Shown piece by piece: positions 1 to 6,961 of a stretch of 64,000 nt of DNA. The stretch's first letter is position 1; every line of letters starts with the position of its first letter. Position numbers and translations under genes: made by a program. Source of the stretch: Campylobacter avium LMG 24591 (GTDB taxonomy: Bacteria; Campylobacterota; Campylobacteria; Campylobacterales; Campylobacteraceae); contig NZ_CP022347.1 in NCBI RefSeq assembly GCF_002238335.1, forward strand, positions 806,001 to 870,000, given 5' to 3'. The notes under the pieces are model-generated. The model worked only from the letters and a program-made list of their open reading frames with translations, made no database searches and was not told the DNA's origin.

Positions 1-41
1 TAATTTTGAGGCCGCAGGTTCGAATCCTGCCGGGGACACCA
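1..41 (+). tRNA. 3' end of a tRNA-like gene, cut by the window edge
   Basis: The first bases form a T arm (GCAGG, loop TTCGAAT, CCTGC), the 3' half of an acceptor stem (CGGGGAC), discriminator A and an encoded CCA. The 5' half, including the anticodon, lies outside the window, so the isotype cannot be read. The 3' end of a tmRNA has a similar T arm and is not excluded. The gene sits directly upstream of the T6SS operon, a usual position for an island boundary, but no integrase is seen here. Confidence 0.85.
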
Positions 42-59
42 GATTTTTTGTGATGGTTA

Positions 60-88
60 TTGACATCTTTACGTTTTTTTAATACAAT
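60..88 (+). promoter_or_regulatory. Sigma-70 type promoter of the T6SS operon
   Basis: TTGACA at 60-65 is followed after 17 bases by TACAAT at 83-88, close to the sigma-70 consensus. Campylobacter promoters usually lack a clear -35 box, so this pair stands out. It lies between the tRNA-like gene and tssA (GTG at 132), which gives a leader of about 35 bases. I see no other convincing promoter before the end of the tightly spaced operon, so it may drive all of it. Confidence 0.6.
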
Positions 89-131
89 TCCCTCCTTATA
101 TAACTAAGATGGATTTTTAAGGGTTTTATGA

Positions 132-1163
132 GTGGATTTTGAAACTTTATCTACTTTTGTTAGCGAGGATAATGTAGCAGGGACTAATGAAGAATACAAC
201 CAACTTTATCTAAGTATGCAAGGCTTAGCAGAGGGTGAAGAAGAAAGCGTTATGGGCGATTCTGTCATTAGTGCTAAGGAGCCTGATTATAAAAAATTAA
301 GTGATGTTTGTATAGAGCTTTGGAAAAGCACAAGAGATTTAAGAGTAGCTACATATCTTACCTTTGCAAATACCCAGCTTTACGGCTTGAATGGACTTTA
401 TGATGGTTTAAGACTTATAGATTTTTTAGTAAAAAATTTGTGGGATGATATGTACCCACTATTAGATCCTGATGATGAAATGGATCCTACAGAAAGATTT
501 AACATACTTCAAATTCTCTCTCCTAGTGATACGGGTGGAGGCATTTGCTTATTTTTAATTAAATTTAGAGATATAAAATTATTCTCCTCTTTAACTTATT
601 CTTATAAAGACCTTTTGTTTGCTAAGGGAGAACTTGAAAATAGCGAGAGTGATTTAAATTTATCCTTGTTTGAAGCTGAATGTAAGAACGTTTCACAGGA
701 TGAGTTAGCTCAAAAAATAGCCTTAGTAAATGATATTTTAACTGTCTTAGATTCAATAGAAAAAGAACTTTATGAAAAAACACAGCAAGCTTTTTATTTT
801 ACTTTATTAAAGGATGATTTAAATTTTTTATTAAAATTTTATTCCTCTTTAAAGCCTGATGAAAACACGAATAATGATATAGATTTAAATAATGATACAA
901 ATTTAAAGGAAACAAAGGAGCTTGTTAATACTATGAATATAAGTGATTTAAGCTCATATAACCCTAAAAATAGACAAGAAGCCTTGCTTCTTTTGCAAAA
1001 AAGTGCTGATTATTTCAGCAAACACGAGCCTAGCAATCCAATTCCATTTTTATTGCAAAGGGCTTTGAGAATGGCTGATATGAATTTTGTTGATTTATTA
1101 AAGGATATAGAACCAGGTTATGTTGATAGGATTAAAGATGTGCTTGGCATACCTAAAAACTAA
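132..1163 (+). CDS. tssA: TssA, T6SS baseplate/sheath cap protein (ImpA N-terminal family)
   Basis: TssA coordinates baseplate assembly and sheath polymerisation. The N-terminal third (about residues 65-130) has the ImpA_N pattern: a helical block with YGLNGLYDGLRLIDFL, then WDDMYPLLDPDDEMD and RFNILQ. The C-terminal end (about residues 280-340) has the short-TssA block NRQEALLLLQKSADYF...EPSNPIPFLLQRAL, which in the family forms the oligomeric ring. The start is a GTG at 132 directly after an in-frame TGA, with AAGG about 9 bases upstream. An ATG at 128 opens another frame that closes after four codons. It is the first gene of the operon, 14 bases before tssB. Confidence 0.88.
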   Translation: MDFETLSTFVSEDNVAGTNEEYNQLYLSMQGLAEGEEESVMGDSVISAKEPDYKKLSDVCIELWKSTRDLRVATYLTFANTQLYGLNGLYDGLRLIDFLVKNLWDDMYPLLDPDDEMDPTERFNILQILSPSDTGGGICLFLIKFRDIKLFSSLTYSYKDLLFAKGELENSESDLNLSLFEAECKNVSQDELAQKIALVNDILTVLDSIEKELYEKTQQAFYFTLLKDDLNFLLKFYSSLKPDENTNNDIDLNNDTNLKETKELVNTMNISDLSSYNPKNRQEALLLLQKSADYFSKHEPSNPIPFLLQRALRMADMNFVDLLKDIEPGYVDRIKDVLGIPKN

Positions 1164-1177
1164 TTTAAGGAGATTTA

Positions 1178-1678
1178 ATGGCGAATAGTCAAAAATTTGT
1201 AGGTAAAAATAGGGCTCCAAGAGTTCAAGTTGAGTATGATGTTGAGCTTTATGGTGCCGAAAAGAAGGTAAATCTACCGTTCGTTATGGGCGTTTTATCT
1301 GATTTATCTGGTAAGTCAGAGATTAAAACTAAGGTTGATGATAAGAATTTCATAGATATTGATAGCTCAAATTTTAACGATGTTATGAAAAAGATTAAAC
1401 CAAGAGTTGCCTTTATGGTTCCAAATAAGCTTGATGAAAGCACTCAAATAGCTGTTGATATAAGCTTTGAAAATATGGATGATTTCTCTCCTGCTAAGAT
1501 AGCCAAAAAAGTAGATGGCTTAAAGCAAATTTTAGAGGCTAGAGAACAGCTTGCAAATCTTTTAAGCTATATGGACGGAAAGGCAGGAGCTGAAGAATTG
1601 CTCAACAAGATACTAAACGATGATGCCTTGTTAAAAGCTTTATCAGCAAAAGCAAAAGAAACAGAAACAAAAGAATAA
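1178..1678 (+). CDS. tssB: TssB, contractile sheath small subunit
   Basis: TssB pairs with TssC to form the contractile T6SS sheath. The 166-residue length is typical. The N-terminus carries the family signature: QKFVGKNRAPRVQVEYDVEL, then the YGAEKKVNLPFVMGVLSDLSG block. The C-terminal half holds the helices that pack against TssC and, in systems with ClpV, take part in sheath recycling. AAGGAG lies at a normal distance from the ATG. The gene ends immediately before the tssC start, consistent with coupled translation of the two sheath subunits. Confidence 0.96.
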   Translation: MANSQKFVGKNRAPRVQVEYDVELYGAEKKVNLPFVMGVLSDLSGKSEIKTKVDDKNFIDIDSSNFNDVMKKIKPRVAFMVPNKLDESTQIAVDISFENMDDFSPAKIAKKVDGLKQILEAREQLANLLSYMDGKAGAEELLNKILNDDALLKALSAKAKETETKE

Positions 1679-3175
1679 ATGGATAAGAAAATGAGCGAAA
1701 ATTTAAAAGAAAATGAAGTTTTAAATCAAAATATGGAGTTTAGCGACTTTGAAAAGTTGCTAAATGAGGAATTTCAACCAAAGTCAGATGAAGCAAATGA
1801 GGCTGTGCATAGTGCTGTTAAAACCTTAATAGCTCAGGCTGTGTCTAATGCAAATTTAATCAAAAGTGATGTGTTAAGCACTATAGAAAGCATAATAGCA
1901 GAGCTTGATAAAAACCTAAGTGAGCAATTAAACGAAATTATACATCACGAGGAATTTAAGACTATGGAAAGTGCTTGGCGTGGTCTTGACTATTTAGTTA
2001 GCAATACCGCTACAAGTGAGAATTTAAAAATAAAGGTCTTTAATATCAGTAAAAGCGAATTGTTAAAAACCTTAAAGAAATACAAAGGCACAGCTTGGGA
2101 TCAAAGCCCTTTATTTAAAAAGATATACGAAGAAGAATATGGAACAGCCGGTGGAGAGCCTTTTGGTTGTTTGGTGGGTGATTATTATTTTAATCAAAGT
2201 GCACCTGATATAGAGCTTTTAAAGGGTATAGCACAAATAGCTGCTGCGTCTCATGCGCCTTTTATATCATCAGTTGATCCTTCTATGATGAATTTAAATT
2301 CTTGGCAGGATTTAGCAAACCCTAGGGATATAAACAAAATTTTTAGTACACCTGAATATGCCTCTTGGAGATCCTTTAGGGATTCAGATGATAGTAGATA
2401 TGTAGCTTTAACACTTCCTAGGGTTTTAAGCAGAGCTCCTTATGGAGCCAATTCTAATCCTGTAGAAGAATTTGCCTTTGAAGAAGATACAGGTAGTGGA
2501 GATAGCTCTAAGTATGCTTGGATGAATGCTGCTTATGGAATGGGTGTAAATATAAACCGTTCTTTTGCAGAGTATGGTTGGTGTGCTAGGATTAGAGGTG
2601 TTGAAAGTGGTGGTATAGTTGAGTCTTTACCTACTCATACCTTTCCTTCAGATGATGGCTCTGTAGCTATGAAATGTCCTACAGAAATAGCTATAACAGA
2701 TAGAAGAGAGGCCGAGCTTTCTAGTAATGGTTTCTTGCCGCTTTGTTACTGGAAAAATACTGATTATGCTGTATTTTTAGGAGGACAAACTGTAAATAAG
2801 CCAAAAGAGTATGATAATAAAGAAGCCACTGCCAATGCAAATTTATCAGCAAGATTACCTTATATATTTGCGGTTAGTCGTTTTGCACACTATCTTAAGT
2901 GTATAGTTAGAGATAAGATAGGATCTTTTAAAGAAAAAGCTGATATGCAAAATTGGCTTAGTAATTGGATTGCTAATTATGTAACAAGCGATCCTAACGC
3001 ACCTGAGGAAGTTAAGGCTAAGTATCCTTTAGCTGAGGCTAAGGTAGAGGTTGATTCTATAGAGGGACAACCGGGTTATTATAGTGCTAAGTTTTATATG
3101 AGACCGCATTATCAACTAGAGGGCTTAACTACCTCGCTAAGACTTGTTTCGAAACTGCCTAGTGGGCAAAAATAA
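1679..3175 (+). CDS. tssC: TssC, contractile sheath large subunit
   Basis: This is the large sheath subunit; 498 residues is the normal length. Recognisable family blocks include the HHEEFKTMESAWRGLDYLV segment near residue 90, LLKGIAQIAAASHAPFISSV in the middle, and the C-terminal AKFYMRPHYQLEGLTTSLRLVS end that packs into the sheath. The ATG at 1679 abuts the tssB stop and has only a weak ribosome site inside tssB. A second in-frame ATG at 1691 (MSENLK) is an alternative start. Both give a full TssC core. Confidence 0.96.
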   Translation: MDKKMSENLKENEVLNQNMEFSDFEKLLNEEFQPKSDEANEAVHSAVKTLIAQAVSNANLIKSDVLSTIESIIAELDKNLSEQLNEIIHHEEFKTMESAWRGLDYLVSNTATSENLKIKVFNISKSELLKTLKKYKGTAWDQSPLFKKIYEEEYGTAGGEPFGCLVGDYYFNQSAPDIELLKGIAQIAAASHAPFISSVDPSMMNLNSWQDLANPRDINKIFSTPEYASWRSFRDSDDSRYVALTLPRVLSRAPYGANSNPVEEFAFEEDTGSGDSSKYAWMNAAYGMGVNINRSFAEYGWCARIRGVESGGIVESLPTHTFPSDDGSVAMKCPTEIAITDRREAELSSNGFLPLCYWKNTDYAVFLGGQTVNKPKEYDNKEATANANLSARLPYIFAVSRFAHYLKCIVRDKIGSFKEKADMQNWLSNWIANYVTSDPNAPEEVKAKYPLAEAKVEVDSIEGQPGYYSAKFYMRPHYQLEGLTTSLRLVSKLPSGQK

Positions 3176-3195
3176 TTTTATTTTAAGGAGAAAAT

Positions 3196-3690
3196 ATGGT
3201 TACTGATTTTTTTATAAAAATTGAGGGTATTGACGGTGAGTCAAATGAACAAAATCACCAAAAATGGATAGAGGTTATTGACTTTTCTCACGGTGCTATG
3301 CAAAATGTAGCTATTGGGAAATCGCACGAGGTTTCAGGACGCGGACATCTTATACCTTTTTCTTTTACTCATGTTGTAGATAAGGCTACTCCTAAATTAC
3401 AGCATTATTGTATGACAGGACAAAAGATAAATAAGATAGAATTTCAAGTTTGTCGTTCTATAGGTAATAATCAAATTCCAACCTATGAATTAACCATGGA
3501 AAGTGTAAAAATTTCAAAGGCTGAAATATCAACTGTAGCTCGTAAAGTAGAAGCAGACACTGCTTATCAAGCCATAGAAAAAGTGGAATTGATAGCTGGA
3601 AAAATCACTTGGAAGGTTACACCTATAAAACCTGATAATACCAAAGATGGTGTTGTGGAAGCTTCATTTGATCAAACCATAAACGGATAG
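3196..3690 (+). CDS. hcp: Hcp (TssD), inner tube protein
   Basis: Hcp hexamers stack into the tube that is expelled with its cargo. The 164-residue protein starts with the characteristic DFFIKIEGIDGES and continues with a long beta-rich core (KWIEVIDFSHGAMQN, a GRGHLIPFSFTHVVDKATPKL block). A TAAGGAG motif precedes the ATG at an ideal distance, the strongest ribosome site in this part of the operon, fitting the high amounts of Hcp needed. It lies between the sheath genes and the baseplate genes. No C-terminal effector extension is present. Confidence 0.95.
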   Translation: MVTDFFIKIEGIDGESNEQNHQKWIEVIDFSHGAMQNVAIGKSHEVSGRGHLIPFSFTHVVDKATPKLQHYCMTGQKINKIEFQVCRSIGNNQIPTYELTMESVKISKAEISTVARKVEADTAYQAIEKVELIAGKITWKVTPIKPDNTKDGVVEASFDQTING

Positions 3691-3694
3691 TTTT

Positions 3695-4168
3695 ATGCAT
3701 AGTAAAAAGCATTACTCATCCTTACCTTTTACTTTGAGTAAATTGCTAGATGATAATCCCTCTTATGAGAGGGATTATGATAAGTCTAGTTTGCAAATTT
3801 TAAAACAAGATATTATGAGTAATCTTAAAATGCTTTTTCATTCAAAGTCTCATATACTAGATGAAAGATTTAAAGATACTGTTTTATGCTACGGGATGAA
3901 GGATTTTTCAGGGGAGAATTTATCTAAAATTAGTATAGAAAAATTTAAAGATGAGATTATTTATCAAATTTCATCCTTTGAGCCAAGGATTGATAAAAAT
4001 AGCTTGGATATATCCTTACTTGATAACGGCTTAAAATATTTGTATGAGCTGAGAATTTCTGCTTTGATTAATATAAATGATGTAAGAGAAGAATTTATTT
4101 TTAATTTAAATTTTGATTTTGAGAGAAGTTCTTGTTCTATAGATTTTTTAGGAGAAAAATTTGAATAA
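3695..4168 (+). CDS. tssE: TssE, baseplate wedge protein (gp25-like)
   Basis: TssE is the gp25-like baseplate component at the base of the sheath. The protein has 157 residues. Support comes from the gp25-type C-terminal half, with an EFIFNLNFDFE strand near the end, and from the segment IIYQISSFEPRIDK, equivalent to the conserved IxxFEPRL motif of the family. Sequence conservation is low elsewhere, as is usual for TssE. Its position between hcp and tssF supports the call. It overlaps tssF by eight bases. Confidence 0.85.
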   Translation: MHSKKHYSSLPFTLSKLLDDNPSYERDYDKSSLQILKQDIMSNLKMLFHSKSHILDERFKDTVLCYGMKDFSGENLSKISIEKFKDEIIYQISSFEPRIDKNSLDISLLDNGLKYLYELRISALININDVREEFIFNLNFDFERSSCSIDFLGEKFE

Positions 4169-5951
4169 TAACTTTTTGGATTATTATTTAAAAAATTTAC
4201 ATTACATAAAAAGCTCTGCCTCTGATTTTGCTAAGAATTTTCCAAAAATAGCTTCAAGACTTGATATATCGCAGTTTGACTGTGAGGATCCCTTTGTTGA
4301 AAGATTATTAGAAGGAAGCGCCTTTCTTGCCGCTAGGATTGATGAAGGTATAAATTCTAATTTTACCAATATACTTGAGAGTGTATTAAACTCACTTTCT
4401 TCTAAAAGTCTTTGTCCCATTCCATCTTGTGCTATACTTGAGCTAGATATTAAACAAGATGAGTTAGATACTTGTTTAGAGATAACAAGGGACGAATTTT
4501 TTGATTTTAAGCTAGATTTTAGTTCGGTTCTTTGTAGATACCGACCTATGTGGCAAAGCTTTTTATATCCATTTAAGATAGATAAGTTGCAGTATGTTGA
4601 TAAGGATTTGCAAACTTATGCTGTGGCTGAAGATGTAAAATCCTTACTCATTTTAAGTCTTTCCACAAGCTTAAATTTAAATGAGAATTTTGATTTTATT
4701 GATTTTTATATAAATCAAACAGAATCTAATGCTTCTTTGATACTTTCTTATTTAATATCAAATTTAGACTGTGTATATCTTAGACAAGATGACAAGATCT
4801 ATTCTTCAAAAGATGCAAAAGTATCTTTACTAGCCCTTGATGAAGAGCTTAGATATCTTGATTCTTATGCTAAAGAATTATATTCTTTGCTTGCTTTTGA
4901 GGAGTATTTTTCTTATCCAAATTTATTTAAATTTTTTAGACTTAAAAACTTAAAAGAGCTCTTTAAAAATTTAAATTCAGGCGGCTTTGAGCTTATTTTT
5001 GCCTTTAAAAAAAGTTCCTTTGATATTAAAAATATCATTAGCACAGATAGCATAAAGATAAATTACATAGCTTTGATAAATTTGTTTAAAAAAAGGACAA
5101 ATAAATCTTTTTTTGAGCCAAAATTTAGCTATCACATAGTGCCAGATACCTTAAATACAAATGACTATGAGGTTTATGATGTTGAGAGTGTAAATTTTTA
5201 TGATGATAATACTTCCTTACTTTTTTCTGCAAAGCCTTTTTACTACACTGATAATGAGCTTGCTTTGGAGCAAAATTATGATTATTTTTCCACACATAGA
5301 AAAAGCAAGGATTTAAACAGCTCAAACAGAAGCTCTTATGTAGGAGAAGATGTTTTTGTAAGTATAGCTGGGGAAAAATATAATGAAAAAATAGATAAAA
5401 TTTATCAATTTGACGCAGATATAACTTGTACAAATAGAGATTTACCGTTGTTTTTAAAAGAAGGACATAGTGCTATTTTTACAAATAAATACATAAAAGA
5501 AGCTATCTTACACTCCTTTCCTAGCAAACCAAAAACTTCTTTATTATCAAGTAAAGATGAGTGGCAAAGATTAAATCACATAATGATAAATTTATCAAAT
5601 ATACTTTGGCAAGATTCTTCAAATTTGCTTCATATCATAAGAAAAATCATAAAATCATACAGTACCTTAGCATTAGAAGAAATTGAAAGAATTTTAAATA
5701 GCATTTTATCTATAGAGGTGAACACCAAAAATTTTAGATTTATAGATGATAATAATATTTTTTACGAACAAGGTTTTAGCCTTGATGTACTTTTTTCTGA
5801 GCAAAAGATGAAAGATGTTGGTTATTTTGTATTTGCAAATGTTTTGTGGAATTTTTTTAGGTTTTTTTCGCCTTTAAATTCACACATAGAAATGAATTTA
5901 TACACGGAAGAACAAGGTTTTGTAAAAAGATGGACGACATTAGATTCTTAG
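4161..5951 (+). CDS. tssF: TssF, baseplate subunit
   Basis: TssF and TssG form the baseplate wedge together with TssK. The family N-terminus is clear: FLDYYLKNLHYIK, then FAKNFPKIASRLD and a DPFVERLLEGSAFLAARI block. The length (596 residues) is normal. The start is a TTG at 4161. An AGGAG at 4150-4154, six bases before it, and an N-terminus beginning at the conserved FLDYY region decide this choice. The gene overlaps tssE upstream and tssG downstream, so translation is probably coupled. Confidence 0.93.
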   Translation: MNNNFLDYYLKNLHYIKSSASDFAKNFPKIASRLDISQFDCEDPFVERLLEGSAFLAARIDEGINSNFTNILESVLNSLSSKSLCPIPSCAILELDIKQDELDTCLEITRDEFFDFKLDFSSVLCRYRPMWQSFLYPFKIDKLQYVDKDLQTYAVAEDVKSLLILSLSTSLNLNENFDFIDFYINQTESNASLILSYLISNLDCVYLRQDDKIYSSKDAKVSLLALDEELRYLDSYAKELYSLLAFEEYFSYPNLFKFFRLKNLKELFKNLNSGGFELIFAFKKSSFDIKNIISTDSIKINYIALINLFKKRTNKSFFEPKFSYHIVPDTLNTNDYEVYDVESVNFYDDNTSLLFSAKPFYYTDNELALEQNYDYFSTHRKSKDLNSSNRSSYVGEDVFVSIAGEKYNEKIDKIYQFDADITCTNRDLPLFLKEGHSAIFTNKYIKEAILHSFPSKPKTSLLSSKDEWQRLNHIMINLSNILWQDSSNLLHIIRKIIKSYSTLALEEIERILNSILSIEVNTKNFRFIDDNNIFYEQGFSLDVLFSEQKMKDVGYFVFANVLWNFFRFFSPLNSHIEMNLYTEEQGFVKRWTTLDS

Positions 5952-6961
5952 TTAAAGATATAAAAAAAAGGATAGAAAAAAAGCAAAGTTTGCCTGACTT
6001 TTTTACCTTGCTAAGATATATAGAAAGCAAATATCCTAAAAAAACAAAGCTTGGATACGCTTTAAACTATGAGGATGAAATTATAAGATTCTCTCAAGTT
6101 CCTCATCTGAAATTTGCAGAAAGCGAGATAGCTGATATAGACATCAAAGATGATAAAGTGCTTCTTAAGGTGTATTTCTTTGGACTTTTGGGTCCAAATT
6201 CTGTTATGCCTCTTGAATTTACAAATTTTGTGATGAATAGAAGTTTTAATCATCAAGACAAAGGCATACAATCCTTTTTAGACATCATAAACCACAGAAT
6301 GCTAAGCCTATATTATAAGGCTAAGAGTGTGAATAATCAAACATTAAGCTTTTCTAAAGAAGAGGATAATTTTTATGATATGATAAGCTCTTTTTGTGCA
6401 AATACTCAAAATTTACACAGAGACAAAAAGCATATACTTCCCTATGATACTCAAATTACTTATGCTCATTTTTTATCAAAAAAGATTAGAAGCAAGGATG
6501 GGCTTGAAAAAATTTTAAGCACTTTTTTTAAGCTCCCTTTTAGAATTCTTACTCATATAAACACAAAGTCTAGTATACCTAAGGAGTTTTTATGTGTTTT
6601 GTCTAATCCAAAAAGTGCTATTTTAGGAAAAAATACCCAAATAGGTAAGCATTATTTTAGCAAGAATAAAAGGATAATTTTAGAGCTAGATCAAATTTCT
6701 TTAAAAGATTATAAAAATTTTATACCGAGAAGCTTAGGATTTTTAAGACTTATAGCTCTTATAAATATGTATCTAAGTAAGCCCATAGAATACATTATAA
6801 AATTTAGGCTAAAAAAGGATAGCGATGTAAAAAGCTATCTAGATGCTAAAAGTGCCTTAGGTGTTAACTCTTGGCTTTCATCCAAAAATGCTGAGTTAGA
6901 TATACAGATAAATGCCTTTAACTGGGCTTTAAAAATGAAAGGTAGTAAATTAAATGGCTAA
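5930..6961 (+). CDS. tssG: TssG, baseplate subunit
   Basis: This is the TssF partner in the baseplate. The 343-residue protein has the TssG hallmarks: a basic N-terminus, RFSQVPHLKFAESEIADI, and the strongly conserved YFFGLLGPNSVMPLEFTNF block (about residues 80-103), followed by FLDIINHRMLSLYYKA. It starts inside the end of tssF (22-base overlap) and ends inside the start of tssH (8-base overlap), giving a translationally linked tssE-F-G-H block. Confidence 0.94.
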   Translation: MDDIRFLVKDIKKRIEKKQSLPDFFTLLRYIESKYPKKTKLGYALNYEDEIIRFSQVPHLKFAESEIADIDIKDDKVLLKVYFFGLLGPNSVMPLEFTNFVMNRSFNHQDKGIQSFLDIINHRMLSLYYKAKSVNNQTLSFSKEEDNFYDMISSFCANTQNLHRDKKHILPYDTQITYAHFLSKKIRSKDGLEKILSTFFKLPFRILTHINTKSSIPKEFLCVLSNPKSAILGKNTQIGKHYFSKNKRIILELDQISLKDYKNFIPRSLGFLRLIALINMYLSKPIEYIIKFRLKKDSDVKSYLDAKSALGVNSWLSSKNAELDIQINAFNWALKMKGSKLNG

